Assembly: GCA_026391075.1 (NCBI GenBank)
Contig: JAPLES010000023.1
Span: 58,050-122,049 of the forward strand
Direction: 5' to 3'
From: Bacteroidota bacterium
Lineage (GTDB): Bacteria; Bacteroidota; Bacteroidia; Chitinophagales; LD1
DNA length: 64,000 nucleotides
Shown: piece after piece, positions 8,678 through 18,002 of the stretch
Numbering within the stretch: position 1 is the stretch's first letter
Layout of the letters: the number at the start of each line of letters is the position of its first letter
Notes under the pieces: generated by a model
Told to the model about the DNA's origin: nothing
Databases searched by the model: none
The model's input: only the letters and a program-made list of their open reading frames with translations
Made by a program: the position numbers and the translations under genes

Positions 8678-9379
8678 CTACTCCTTCACCAATTTTTTCG
8701 AAACAATTCCATTAGCTGTTTCTAATCGCAGAAAATAAATTCCTGCACTAAGTTTCGAGGTTTCAATAGTTGCAGAGTCACCCGAAACTGTTTTTATTTG
8801 GCTTACGCAATCACCATTCAGGTTAAGCAACTTGATAGATTTTACAGCAGCTATTTCAATTCCTTCCACTGTGATTTCTGAAGTAAAGTGTGAAGGAAAA
8901 ACTTTTATGCTTTCGTTCCTTGCTTCATTAATTCCTGTATTGCAAACGCCAGTGTAAGTAGCTAGATAACGTGGATGGATCACCGTTCCCGCACTATCCG
9001 ATTTTAACCACATGGTTAATTCAATATTTCCGTCTCCTGCGGCACAATTCGGTGTGCAAAGAAAATGCAGAAGATCCTGGGTGTGCGATGCAATATCAAA
9101 TCGGTGAAGTTCACCCGTTTGATAAATAATATAACAACTCACTTTGTCGCATACACTCATTTCCCAATCAACGGGGTGGTTAATATCGCTAACGTACCAA
9201 AAAATACTGTCAGCCGAGTTGGTATTGTTTTCAACAAAACCTGCTTCGGTAACTTGATCCATAAAGTTTACTAGCGCCATGTTACTCGTAAAAGTATCGT
9301 TAGGTGTAACCAGAATAGCCTGCGAAAAAGATGTAGAAAAAAATAACGCAAATGCAGCCGAGAGAATAATTTTTTTCAT
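8678..9379 (-). CDS. secreted T9SS type A sorting-domain protein
   Basis: 233 residues. A signal peptide (MKKIILSAAFALFFSTSFSQ) is followed by a domain of about 120 residues that I do not recognise, with six cysteines. The C-terminal about 80 residues form a type A sorting domain (IKVFPSHFTSEITVEG through AGIYFLRLETANG to KKLVKE). The sorting domain directs export by the type IX system and anchoring at the cell surface. A -7-like TATTTTCG lies about 25 bp upstream of the start on the minus strand. It is the last of three consecutive T9SS genes on this strand, each seemingly with its own transcription signals. Confidence 0.85.
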   Translation of the reverse strand: MKKIILSAAFALFFSTSFSQAILVTPNDTFTSNMALVNFMDQVTEAGFVENNTNSADSIFWYVSDINHPVDWEMSVCDKVSCYIIYQTGELHRFDIASHTQDLLHFLCTPNCAAGDGNIELTMWLKSDSAGTVIHPRYLATYTGVCNTGINEARNESIKVFPSHFTSEITVEGIEIAAVKSIKLLNLNGDCVSQIKTVSGDSATIETSKLSAGIYFLRLETANGIVSKKLVKE

Positions 9380-9440
9380 GTTTTAGAAATTAAATGTGGC
9401 TTCGAAAATATGATTTGTAGGCATAGTTTACAATAACATA

Positions 9441-10856
9441 CTACCTAATGAATTTTCCCGAACTAAAGTTATGCAGTTCATCTTCCACCCTCCATACAAA
9501 ACAAGAAATTTCGAAACAAGATAAATCAACGGAGAGGAAGTCCGAGAATTGCTTTTTAAAAAGTAAACGACCGCACACATCAAACAATTCAAATTTGCCT
9601 CCTGAAAAATTTTCAGATGAAATGATTTTTACCTGTAATTTATCATTCGATGTTTTAAAAACTTTCACTTCAAAGGCAGAAGAAGTTAAAGATGAGACAT
9701 CAGAAACCAAATCGTGCTCGGTAAAGTTATTGGTATAACCGGAGTCGCTGGTAAGTGCTAAATAAAAATTGCTTCCCGAAGTTCCTGCCAAAGCAAAAGA
9801 AGAATCATTGAGCATAATTTCCTCATAGCAAATAGTCAAGTCGGTTTGTGGAAAATATTTTAACCCGATAGGATGAAACGCACTATCTAATTTAAGTAGA
9901 TACGCGGTATATGGTGCACCGTTGTAAATCGAACTTGAATAGCCTGTAATAAAATATTGATGCGCTACATTTTCTGTCATTGCAAAACCTGCATCGCTTC
10001 CGTTACCACCCATGTATCGGCTCCATAAAAAATTTCCTTGTACACTAATGGCTGCCAAATAAATATCAAACTCAAAACTTCCAGCAGTGGTCGATTCACC
10101 ACATAAAATGAAATCACCGGCATGATTAATCATTACCGTTTGATTTCCATTGTCGTTTATATCACCAATTACGCGATGCCAAATTTCATTTCCAGTTGAA
10201 TCAATCAACAATAAATAATTATCATAATCGTGTCCGTTGTAGCTATCGCCCGAAATAATGTAGTTGCCATCATTCGTGTGTTGAAGCATTTTTGCATAAT
10301 CATTTTTGTTAGTGCCGTATTCTTTTTGCCACAAAATATTTCCTGCGCTATCAAATTTTACAATCAAAAAATCATTGGCAGTTAAACTGCTTTGCGAAAT
10401 AAAACCACAGGAAATAAAACCGTTGTCACTTGTCTGCTCCACATACTTAAGCGATTCGTTTTTTGCTCCGGTTCCGTAAGTGTGTTCCCACAACACAGTT
10501 CCAAACGTATCAAGTTTCATAATTTCAAAATCAGTATTGCTTCCACTTACTTTTTCGTTTACAACAATCAATTGATTTGAATCCGTAAGATTTAAATAAG
10601 GTGCTTGAAAAATAGAAGAGTCTCCATACGCTTTCCACCACAAAACATTTCCTGCCTTATCTAATTTGGTCAAAACAGTATGAACAAATCCCGCGCTATC
10701 TTCTGCATTTCCCATAAAATAAAATGAACCGTTCAACATTTTAACCGAACGACCATCAGCATTTAGCAGCGAATCAGTGAATAGTATTTGCAAATCACTT
10801 GAACGAACAAGCAACGACACAAACAAAAAAGCAAGCGCAGAATAATTTTTTTTCAT
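9441..10856 (-). CDS. secreted beta-propeller-like protein with degenerate T9SS sorting domain
   Basis: 471 residues. A short signal is followed by about seven blade-like repeats of the form DGxxIxSGxS...DxxLxKLDSxGNxLWxKxYG (about residues 30-370), the pattern of secreted Bacteroidota propellers. The last 85 residues have the strand spacing of a T9SS sorting domain (FELFDVCGRLLFKKQF), but the usual GxYFxxL step is replaced by a Cys-containing CFVWRVED, so it is a diverged version. No enzyme motif is seen; a surface or adhesive function is a guess. Confidence 0.75.
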   Translation of the reverse strand: MKKNYSALAFLFVSLLVRSSDLQILFTDSLLNADGRSVKMLNGSFYFMGNAEDSAGFVHTVLTKLDKAGNVLWWKAYGDSSIFQAPYLNLTDSNQLIVVNEKVSGSNTDFEIMKLDTFGTVLWEHTYGTGAKNESLKYVEQTSDNGFISCGFISQSSLTANDFLIVKFDSAGNILWQKEYGTNKNDYAKMLQHTNDGNYIISGDSYNGHDYDNYLLLIDSTGNEIWHRVIGDINDNGNQTVMINHAGDFILCGESTTAGSFEFDIYLAAISVQGNFLWSRYMGGNGSDAGFAMTENVAHQYFITGYSSSIYNGAPYTAYLLKLDSAFHPIGLKYFPQTDLTICYEEIMLNDSSFALAGTSGSNFYLALTSDSGYTNNFTEHDLVSDVSSLTSSAFEVKVFKTSNDKLQVKIISSENFSGGKFELFDVCGRLLFKKQFSDFLSVDLSCFEISCFVWRVEDELHNFSSGKFIR

Positions 10857-10860
10857 GGCG

Positions 10861-10895
10861 AAAAAAAAGCAGCAACGTTGAGGTTGCTGCTTTTT
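10861..10895 (-). terminator. Intrinsic terminator of the Omp28-like gene
   Basis: Perfect 8-bp GCAGCAAC/GTTGCTGC stem, extended by A/T pairs, with a six-base loop. Read on the minus strand it is followed by eight T, ending the transcript from 10916-12820 just before the next gene. Confidence 0.9.
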
Positions 10896-10915
10896 GTTTT
10901 CATAAGTGAATGTTT

Positions 10916-12820
10916 TTAGCGAACAATATTAAACTGCTTGACAGCACGGCTACCGTTGATAGTCAACTGCAACACATAACTTCCTTGTGCTAACTGCGAA
11001 GTATTAATAGCAACAGGATTCACACCTGAATTCATTTCGCTGTTCATTCCAATGAGCTTCTGCCCCATCAGATTAAATACTTCTAAAGAAACTTCAGAAG
11101 TACTGGTCAATGCAATTTGTGCATTCAAAACATCTGTTGCAGGATTAGGGTAAACAGATGTCAACTGTGCAGCTACATCTTCAATACCTGAAACTACAGC
11201 ACCGTATTGATAAATGTTGATGTTGTCAATGTAAAGGTTGTTTCCATAATCAGAAAGACCTTTGAAACGGATTAACACATCACTTTTATTCGCCACAGAA
11301 GTGAGTGAAGCAGAATCTGCTCTCCAATCATTTGCCGTGGGTGAGTAGCTAGCCTTGGTAGTGTCTGCAGTTTTTAAGGTAGAGCCATTCTTGCTGTAAA
11401 TAGTTTGCCAAGTGCTGCCGCAATTAGATGAAACTTCAATGTCTAATTGATCAACAGAAAAACTAGTTCCGGAATAAGGATACTGCGCATGTGCTCTGTC
11501 AAACTTTATTTTGGCGTTGTTGTAGCCGCTTAGATTAACTCTAGGCACATAGAGATTATCAACCTGCGCAGCCGCTGAATTATAGAAGTCCATTTTGTAA
11601 CTCTTAGTTGAGCCGTTGCCTACAGAAGCAACAGTCCATGTATAACCGTTGTCTTGATTGTCAATCAACCAACCGCTCGGGCTACCCGCTTCAAAACCTT
11701 CAACTAGAGGTGCAGCAGTTGGCGAAGTTCCAATAGCGAAGGCCGCCTTAGCAGTATCATTTCCATGATTCATATCAGGCGCCCCATTTGGATCGCGAAC
11801 AATGATTTTCAAAGTATGAGCGCCTCCGCTTATACCAGAAAGAGCCGCTATACTAACATTAGCTGATGAACCCATGGCCAATGCACCTACCCAAGGATAA
11901 GTGAATGAGAAAACGTTATCTACATAAATATCCATGTTGGCATTCACCAACATTTGTGTCCCATTATTGGTCAAAACAACCGATGGCGCAAAACTTCCTG
12001 TACAACTAATAAAATTGTTTGAGATTTGAGCGGGCTTAATATCATAAGTCAAGCTCATTGGATTGCTAATACCAGCCTGTTGAACAACTTTATTTCCATC
12101 ATCCTGAATAAAAACAACAAAACGAATTTTTGTTTTGTCATAGATATATGCCGGTATTGGTCCAGAAAAATTTAGTGTTTGTGTGCTTGTTCCTGTCCAT
12201 GAATCTGCTAATTGCGTTCCTAACGCATTTGGATACATTTTACGCATTACATGGTGAAATTCAGTTTCGCCATTGCTTCCCGGAGGAGAAGCGAAATTCA
12301 AATCTTCAATCATGGCTACCCGTAATTTTAATTTTGTTGTAGATGATACTGTGTAATTCATAGCTCCTGCAATAGTTACAGTGGCATAAAAGGAATCGGC
12401 ATCTGCTGAAAACACAGGAGTTACTTCTAAATTAAATGGCGAAGAAACAGCGGTACGATTGGTCAAGTATGATTGGTCACTAACCCAATAGTAAGGGTGA
12501 GTATCACCAGCAACGTCACTATTTGCACCGTCTTGTTCGCCCCAAGGAGCACTGTTTACACTGTAATAACTTTTACGCGCACCTGCATCGGTTGAATTTT
12601 GGTACCAAAGCGGACCTGCCGAAGGTATGTTCACCTGATATTTCAACAGAACAACATCATTTGGATATTGATCAAGCATTGCGTTAACATCAGGATTAAT
12701 AGCTGCACAAGGACCGCAATTTTCACCTGAAAATTCTTCATAAAGAACTAGACGAGTAGCTTGTGAGAACAATCCTAAACTTAGGAAAGCAAGCAAAGAA
12801 AAGAGTAAAAACTTTTTCAT
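10916..12820 (-). CDS. Omp28-like thioredoxin-fold surface protein with T9SS sorting domain
   Basis: 634 residues. The signal peptide is MKKFLLFSLLAFLSLGLFSQ. The N-terminal domain begins LYEEFSGENCGPCAAINPD, the CxxC-bearing thioredoxin-like pattern of Omp28-related outer membrane proteins. Middle immunoglobulin-like and jelly-roll-like regions (about residues 270-540) include GYNNAKIKFDRAHAQYP. The T9SS type A domain (VYPNPATDVLNAQIAL through QGSYVLQLTINGS) ends in FNIVR. It is probably displayed on the cell surface. Whether the CGPC pair is redox-active is unknown. The gene has its own terminator at 10861-10895. Confidence 0.85.
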   Translation of the reverse strand: MKKFLLFSLLAFLSLGLFSQATRLVLYEEFSGENCGPCAAINPDVNAMLDQYPNDVVLLKYQVNIPSAGPLWYQNSTDAGARKSYYSVNSAPWGEQDGANSDVAGDTHPYYWVSDQSYLTNRTAVSSPFNLEVTPVFSADADSFYATVTIAGAMNYTVSSTTKLKLRVAMIEDLNFASPPGSNGETEFHHVMRKMYPNALGTQLADSWTGTSTQTLNFSGPIPAYIYDKTKIRFVVFIQDDGNKVVQQAGISNPMSLTYDIKPAQISNNFISCTGSFAPSVVLTNNGTQMLVNANMDIYVDNVFSFTYPWVGALAMGSSANVSIAALSGISGGAHTLKIIVRDPNGAPDMNHGNDTAKAAFAIGTSPTAAPLVEGFEAGSPSGWLIDNQDNGYTWTVASVGNGSTKSYKMDFYNSAAAQVDNLYVPRVNLSGYNNAKIKFDRAHAQYPYSGTSFSVDQLDIEVSSNCGSTWQTIYSKNGSTLKTADTTKASYSPTANDWRADSASLTSVANKSDVLIRFKGLSDYGNNLYIDNINIYQYGAVVSGIEDVAAQLTSVYPNPATDVLNAQIALTSTSEVSLEVFNLMGQKLIGMNSEMNSGVNPVAINTSQLAQGSYVLQLTINGSRAVKQFNIVR

Positions 12821-12897
12821 GAATATTTGGTTTTAGAATGTTTTAATAATCGAAAGTAGAAAGTAAGTGGAGAAAATGAAACCACTTAACAAATAAA

Positions 12898-13596
12898 TCA
12901 TAGTAGTCCTTCATCGGCAAAACTCAGATAGTTTTTATCTCCAATAATCAGATGGTCAATTAAGGCAATGTCCATCAAACTCGCAGCATCCTTTATGTTC
13001 CTGGTTAATTTTTTATCGGCTTCGCTTGGTTGCAAATTTCCCGATGGGTGGTTATGAATGGCTACAATACCTGTGGCTAGTAATTCTAAAGCGTGTTTCA
13101 AAATTATTTTGGTATCGGCAACCGTGCCAGTTACGCCACCAGAACTTATGTTTTTAGAAGCTAGAATCTGATTTCGTCTATTCAAATACAAGACAAAAAA
13201 TTTTTCATGTTTTAAATCAGCAATTTCCGGATAGATGTAATCGAACGAATCGCGACTGGTGCGAATGATTGGCTTCTCGCGTACTTCACTCGATTGTCTT
13301 CTTCTGCCTAACTCCAGTGCCGCTACTATCGTAATTGATTTGGTATCACCCAAACCTTTTTCCATTTTTCTCAATTCGGCAACAGACAATTTTCCTAATT
13401 CATTTAAATCGCCATTAACTTTGTGAAGAATTTTCTTTGCAATGTCCAATGCCGAACTACCTACAACACCCGTTCTAAGAAGAATAGCAATCAATTCGGC
13501 ATCACTCAAAGTAGATTTCCCTTTCAGTAATAGCTTTTCGCGTGGTCGGTCTTCCTGTGCCCAACTCTTAATTGATAGAAAATCTTTTTCTTCCAT
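12898..13596 (-). CDS. radC: RadC/YeeS-type JAMM-domain protein
   Basis: 232 residues from the ATG at 13594-13596. The in-frame upstream start would lie inside the rpsT terminator, so it is rejected. An N-terminal helix-hairpin-helix-like region (about residues 15-85) precedes the JAB1/MPN metalloprotease-like domain with IHNHPSGNLQPSEAD, the complete HxHx7SxxD zinc motif. RadC was named as a DNA-repair factor, but the biochemical role of the family is unsettled. It is located after rpsT and read in the same direction behind a strong terminator. Confidence 0.9.
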   Translation of the reverse strand: MEEKDFLSIKSWAQEDRPREKLLLKGKSTLSDAELIAILLRTGVVGSSALDIAKKILHKVNGDLNELGKLSVAELRKMEKGLGDTKSITIVAALELGRRRQSSEVREKPIIRTSRDSFDYIYPEIADLKHEKFFVLYLNRRNQILASKNISSGGVTGTVADTKIILKHALELLATGIVAIHNHPSGNLQPSEADKKLTRNIKDAASLMDIALIDHLIIGDKNYLSFADEGLL

Positions 13597-13605
13597 AGGT
13601 TGAAA

Positions 13606-13640
13606 ATAAAAAAGCCACCTCAATCAAGAGATGGCTTTTG
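13606..13640 (-). terminator. Intrinsic terminator of rpsT
   Basis: Stem AAAAGCCA(C/T)CTC with its complement GAGATGGCTTTT, twelve pairs with one G-U, and a six-base loop. On the minus strand it is followed by a T-run. It lies between rpsT and radC. Confidence 0.9.
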
Positions 13641-13658
13641 AAAATATTTTTCAAGAAA

Positions 13659-13919
13659 TTATTTCTTCTTTAAAGCAGCTACTTTTTTAGCTAAGCCCGA
13701 TTTAAGGTTGCCGGCTTTGTTCTTATGAATAAAACCACGCTTAGCTAATTTATCAATAAGAGCAGCCACTTTAGGCAATGCTTTTTTAGCTTCACCCTCT
13801 GCTTTTTCACCGCGGATATCACGAATTGAATTACGGGTTGTTTTTGCCCAATATCTATTGAACAATCTGCGTTTTGCGTTCTGACGGCTGCGTTTTTCTG
13901 CCGATTTGTGATTTGCCAT
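13659..13919 (-). CDS. rpsT: 30S ribosomal protein S20
   Basis: 86 residues, rich in Lys and Arg, beginning MANHKSAEKRSRQNAKRR, the S20 signature; it binds 16S rRNA in the body of the small subunit. The start is placed at 13919 because the in-frame upstream extension contains the -7 promoter box at 13945-13952. It is monocistronic: a perfect consensus promoter upstream and an intrinsic terminator at 13606-13640. Confidence 0.97.
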   Translation of the reverse strand: MANHKSAEKRSRQNAKRRLFNRYWAKTTRNSIRDIRGEKAEGEAKKALPKVAALIDKLAKRGFIHKNKAGNLKSGLAKKVAALKKK

Positions 13920-13944
13920 TGTATTATTTTTTAAAAAGGGAGTG

Positions 13945-13975
13945 CAAATATAGCCGCGCAAATCATATTTCCAAA
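13945..13975 (-). promoter_or_regulatory. rpsT promoter, perfect Bacteroidota consensus
   Basis: On the minus strand: TTTG (13972-13975), a 19-base spacer, then TATATTTG (13945-13952). This is exactly the TTTG-N19-TANNTTTG form. It is divergent from the sucA promoter. Confidence 0.88.
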
Positions 13976-13979
13976 CGGT

Positions 13980-14010
13980 TTTGCTTATTGCTACTTATCA
14001 GTTAGGTTCG
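13980..14010 (+). promoter_or_regulatory. sucA promoter
   Basis: TTTG (13980-13983), a 19-base spacer, then TAGGTTCG (14003-14010), one mismatch from TANNTTTG. It gives a leader of about 13-15 nt before the sucA ATG at 14030. Confidence 0.8.
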
Positions 14011-14029
14011 CACCCCAATTTCAGCACTC

Positions 14030-16735
14030 ATGACCAGTTATAGTTTCCTATCCAATGCTACTCCCGAATACATAGAAAACTTGTATCGCGATTTTAAATC
14101 GAATCCCGATTCAGTAGATATTGAATTCAAAAAGTTCTTCGAAGGATTCGATTTTGCTTCTGCTAACACCAATGGAAAAGTCGTAGGTGTTTCACTAGAT
14201 GAAATAAAAGTGTTTCGTTTGATTGAGGCTTATCGCGTAAAAGGACATTTGATTGCACGAACCAATCCTTTAAAACCACGCAAAGACCGTCACGCTAATC
14301 TTGCAGTTGAAAATTTTGGATTGAGTGAAAAGGATTTAGAAAAAAAGTTTTTAATAGGAAGCGAAATAGGTTTGCCGGATGCAACGCTGAACGAAATTCT
14401 TACAAAGCTGCAAGCCGTTTATTGCGGTTCGCTTGGCTTTGAAATAGGTTATGTGCGCGATAAAACAGAAGCTGATTTTTTTAGAAGCAAGATTGAATCT
14501 GTTGAAAAAGTAGTTGACTATTCTATTGAGAAGAAGGAGCAAATTTTGCGCTCGTTGAATAGGGCTGTAGTTTTTGAAAAATTCCTAGGCACAAAATATA
14601 TTGGTGAAAAAAGATTTTCGCTCGAAGGCGGTGAAACCACTATACCTGCGCTTGATGCTATCATAAGAACCGCAGCAGGTTTGTCTGTTGAAGAGGTGGT
14701 GATAGGTATGGCGCATCGCGGAAGGTTAAATGTATTGGCAAACATTATGGGCAAAACCTATGAGGAAATTTTCAATGAGTTTGAGGGAAACGTGCAAGTT
14801 GATTTGACGATGGGCGATGGCGATGTAAAATATCATCTCGGGTTTTCATCGCAATATCCTATTGACGAAAAAAAATCTGTCTATCTCCAGCTCATGCCCA
14901 ATCCTTCGCATCTCGAAGCTGTGAATCCAATTGTTTCGGGATTTGCTAGAGCTAAGGCAGATGCTATTTACAAAAGCGATTTCGATAAAATTTTACCGGT
15001 ACTTATTCATGGCGATGCAGCAGTTGCAGGTCAAGGAATTGTTTATGAAGTTTTACAAATGGCAAAGCTTGATGGTTATTATTCCGGAGGCACCATTCAT
15101 TTTGTAATCAATAATCAAATTGGATTTACTACAGATTTTGATGAGGCGCGCTCTTCAGATTATTCTACTTCAATTGCTGCTACCATTGAAGCTCCGGTTA
15201 TTCATGTGAATGGCGATGATATTGAGGCTACTGTTTTTGCGGCTGAATTAGCGGCTGAGTACAGACAAAAATTCAACAAGGATATTTTTATCGACATGGT
15301 ATGTTACCGCAGATGGGGTCACAACGAAAGTGATGACCCGAAGTTTACCCAACCGGTGATGTATAAACTGATTGAGAAGCATGCGAACCCTCGCGATGTT
15401 TATTCGCAAAAATTAGAAAGCGAGGGAAGTGTTCACGCAGAAATGGTGAAGCGTTTGGAAAAGGAATTCTGGGGCGATTTGCAAGGAAGGTTAGATGCTG
15501 TGAAACAACATCCGTTGCCGTATAAAGCACAGAAAACAGAATTAGCTTGGCAAAAGTTGCATCAGGCAAGCATTGATGAATTTTTTGATTCACCCGAAAC
15601 TTTTGTGTCAAAAGAAAAAGTAGAAACGCTAATAGAAGGACTTAATAAAATTCCCGATGGTTTTGTGCCGTTGAAAAAAGTAGCGAAATATTTAGGCGAT
15701 CGCAATAAGTTGATGCGTGATGAAAGAAAGATTGACTGGGCGGCTGCGGAGTTGATGGCGTACGGTTCTATTCTTTTGGATGGAAAGGATATACGCTTAA
15801 GCGGTGAAGATGTTAAACGCGGAACATTCACACATCGCCATGCAGTTATTAGTGATGAAAATACGGATAAGGAATATTGCCGCTTATGCAACTTGGCAAA
15901 AAAGCAAGGTCGATTCTTCATTTACAACTCGCATTTGAGTGAGTATGGTGTGCTTGGTTTTGAATATGGCTATTCGCTACCTTCACCAGAACCATTGGTA
16001 ATTTGGGAAGCGCAGTTTGGTGATTTTGTTAACGGTGCGCAAATCATTATTGACCAGTTTATTTCCAGTGGTGAAAGCAAATGGCAACGCAGTTCTGGAA
16101 TTGTGTTGTTGCTGCCGCATGGTTACGAAGGGCAGGGACCAGAGCACTCTTCCGCACGTTTGGAAAGATTTTTGCAACAGTGTGCCGAAATGAATATGGT
16201 GGTGGTCAACATTACTGATCCTGCAAATTATTTTCACGCCTTGCGCAGACAACTCGTATGGAACTTCCGCAAACCATTGGTTGTGATGAGCCCGAAAAGT
16301 TTGTTACGCCATCCGCGCTGTGTTTCGCCTATTGAAAATGTAACGAAAGGAAAGTTTGAGGAATTGATTGTGGATGAAGTGAAGAGTAAATCGGTTCGAA
16401 AAATCATTTTCTGCTCCGGTAAAATTTATTTCGATTTGCTTGAACGCAAAGAGCACGATAAGCATGATGATGTAATTTTGGCGCGGGTGGAACAACTCTA
16501 TCCAACACCACAAGACAAAATGATTTCACTCACCAAAAAATATCCGAAGGCAGAAGTGTTATGGGTACAGGAAGAATCAGAAAACATGGGGGCTTGGTAT
16601 TTTATTCACGCACGCTTGCATGAGAAATTGCACATACGCGGTATTGCGCGCAAAAACTCTGCTTCGCCAGCAACAGGATTTAAGAAAGTGCATTTAGAAG
16701 AACAGGAAACAATTTTACAGCGCGCGTTCGCCTAA
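14030..16735 (+). CDS. sucA: 2-oxoglutarate dehydrogenase E1 component
   Basis: 901 residues, usual length for E1o. The thiamine-diphosphate enzyme decarboxylates 2-oxoglutarate and transfers the succinyl group to the lipoyl arm of E2 in the TCA cycle. The N-terminal segment with EYIENLYRDFKSNPDSVD is the E1o/E2-contact helix. Other E1o motifs are MAHRGRLNVLANIMGKTYEE, HGDAAVAGQGIVYE and RRWGHNESDDP (diphosphate and metal region). The C-terminal pyrimidine-binding domain includes EAQFGDFVNGAQ and VLLLPHGYEGQGPEHSS. It is followed 31 bp later by the E2 gene in the same operon. Confidence 0.97.
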   Translation: MTSYSFLSNATPEYIENLYRDFKSNPDSVDIEFKKFFEGFDFASANTNGKVVGVSLDEIKVFRLIEAYRVKGHLIARTNPLKPRKDRHANLAVENFGLSEKDLEKKFLIGSEIGLPDATLNEILTKLQAVYCGSLGFEIGYVRDKTEADFFRSKIESVEKVVDYSIEKKEQILRSLNRAVVFEKFLGTKYIGEKRFSLEGGETTIPALDAIIRTAAGLSVEEVVIGMAHRGRLNVLANIMGKTYEEIFNEFEGNVQVDLTMGDGDVKYHLGFSSQYPIDEKKSVYLQLMPNPSHLEAVNPIVSGFARAKADAIYKSDFDKILPVLIHGDAAVAGQGIVYEVLQMAKLDGYYSGGTIHFVINNQIGFTTDFDEARSSDYSTSIAATIEAPVIHVNGDDIEATVFAAELAAEYRQKFNKDIFIDMVCYRRWGHNESDDPKFTQPVMYKLIEKHANPRDVYSQKLESEGSVHAEMVKRLEKEFWGDLQGRLDAVKQHPLPYKAQKTELAWQKLHQASIDEFFDSPETFVSKEKVETLIEGLNKIPDGFVPLKKVAKYLGDRNKLMRDERKIDWAAAELMAYGSILLDGKDIRLSGEDVKRGTFTHRHAVISDENTDKEYCRLCNLAKKQGRFFIYNSHLSEYGVLGFEYGYSLPSPEPLVIWEAQFGDFVNGAQIIIDQFISSGESKWQRSSGIVLLLPHGYEGQGPEHSSARLERFLQQCAEMNMVVVNITDPANYFHALRRQLVWNFRKPLVVMSPKSLLRHPRCVSPIENVTKGKFEELIVDEVKSKSVRKIIFCSGKIYFDLLERKEHDKHDDVILARVEQLYPTPQDKMISLTKKYPKAEVLWVQEESENMGAWYFIHARLHEKLHIRGIARKNSASPATGFKKVHLEEQETILQRAFA

Positions 16736-16766
16736 TGAATTCATTTAACTACTTTAATATTGCATT

Positions 16767-17996
16767 ATGACCGAACTTAAAGTCCCTTCCATTGCCGAAT
16801 CAATTACCGAAGTAACCCTCTCCCGGTTTTTAGTGAAAGATGGAGATTACGTGGAACTCGACCAGCCCATTTGTGAATTAGAAACAGATAAAGCATCGCA
16901 GGAAATTCCTTCACCTATTGCCGGGGTGGTAAAGTTTGTAGCTAAAGAAGGTGATGATTTAAAAGTGGGCGCGGTGATTTGTTTGATAGATGAAACGAAA
17001 AAGTCCGAAGCCCGAAGTCCGAAGTCCGAAGAAAAAAAATCGGTGGTAAATATTCAGCAGGTAGCTGAAAAGAAAACTGAAATTGCAACAACTAACGATA
17101 AGCAACAAACAAGCAACGCGCATGTTACACCGGTGGCTAAAAAGATTTTAGAAGAAGGTGCGGTGAAAATTACCGAAGTGAAAGGCAGCGGAGCAGGTGG
17201 AAAGATTACCAAGGAAGATGCACTAAAAGCGGTTCGTGCAAAAGCGGGATTGCCGGCACGCGAAGCATTCGGTCGTAATGAGCGTAGAGAAAAAATGAGC
17301 CGACTGCGCAAGACCATTGCAGAACGTTTGGTTTGCTCAAAGAACTCTACCGCCATGCTCACCACTTTCAACGAAGTGGACATGACGGCTATCAATAAGA
17401 TTCGCGAGAAGTATGGCGATGCCTTCAAGAAGAAGAATGAAGTATCACTCGGCTTGATGAGCTTTTTTGCAAAAGCAGTTTGCAATGCATTGGAGAAATT
17501 CCCTGCGGTGAACTCTTCCATTGAAGAAAACGAAATTGTGTATCACGACTATGTCGATATTTCAATTGCGGTTTCTACGCCCAAAGGTTTGGTAGTGCCT
17601 GTGATTAGAAATGCCGAATCGCTTTCGTTAGTTGATATTGAAAAGAAAGTGAAGGAACTCGCCATTAAAGGCCGCGATGGTTTACTGACGATGGAAGATA
17701 TGACCGGTGGAACGTTTACTATTTCGAATGGTGGTGTGTTTGGTTCATTGATGTCCACGCCCATAATCAATCCTCCGCAAACGGCCATACTTGGTATGCA
17801 TAAAGTGCAGGATAGACCAGTGGTAATTGATGGGCAGATTGTAGCACGTCCTATGATGTATGTGGCGCTTTCTTACGACCACCGCATTATTGACGGCAAA
17901 GAATCGGTGAGTTTTTTAGTTGCAGTCAAAGACTTTTTAGAAAACCCATACAAACTTTTATTAGGTGCCGACCCTGTGGAGTTGTTGTTGGACTAA
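16767..17996 (+). CDS. sucB: dihydrolipoyllysine succinyltransferase (E2 of 2-oxoglutarate dehydrogenase)
   Basis: 409 residues. The lipoyl domain (1-75) carries the lipoylated Lys42 in [10 protein letters not shown]. The peripheral subunit-binding domain lies around 118-153 ([12 protein letters not shown]). The catalytic acyltransferase domain ends in [12 protein letters not shown] with His372 and Asp376. It transfers succinyl groups from lipoamide to CoA. The linker after the lipoyl domain (residues 79-90) is encoded by four AAGTCCG-type heptamers (17001-17031), and a second looser repeat-like stretch (17089-17120) encodes the rest of the linker. LipB, which makes the lipoyl precursor, lies elsewhere in the window. 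Confidence 0.96.
   Translation: MTELKVPSIAESITEVTLSRFLVKDGDYVELDQPICELETDKASQEIPSPIAGVVKFVAKEGDDLKVGAVICLIDETKKSEARSPKSEEKKSVVNIQQVAEKKTEIATTNDKQQTSNAHVTPVAKKILEEGAVKITEVKGSGAGGKITKEDALKAVRAKAGLPAREAFGRNERREKMSRLRKTIAERLVCSKNSTAMLTTFNEVDMTAINKIREKYGDAFKKKNEVSLGLMSFFAKAVCNALEKFPAVNSSIEENEIVYHDYVDISIAVSTPKGLVVPVIRNAESLSLVDIEKKVKELAIKGRDGLLTMEDMTGGTFTISNGGVFGSLMSTPIINPPQTAILGMHKVQDRPVVIDGQIVARPMMYVALSYDHRIIDGKESVSFLVAVKDFLENPYKLLLGADPVELLLD
17001..17031. repeat. Heptanucleotide array (AAGTCCG x4) in the sucB linker
   Basis: Units AAGTCCG, AAGCCCG, AAGTCCG, AAGTCCG. In frame they encode the charged linker [11 protein letters not shown] between the lipoyl and subunit-binding domains. Confidence 0.85.
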
Positions 17997-18002
17997 GAAA
18001 AA

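Noticed and set aside
13597..13623. Upstream start for RadC
   Set aside because: It lies inside the rpsT intrinsic terminator.
17001..17031. CRISPR or phage attachment site
   Set aside because: Units are 7 bases with no spacers, within an intact E2 gene, and no integrase is nearby.
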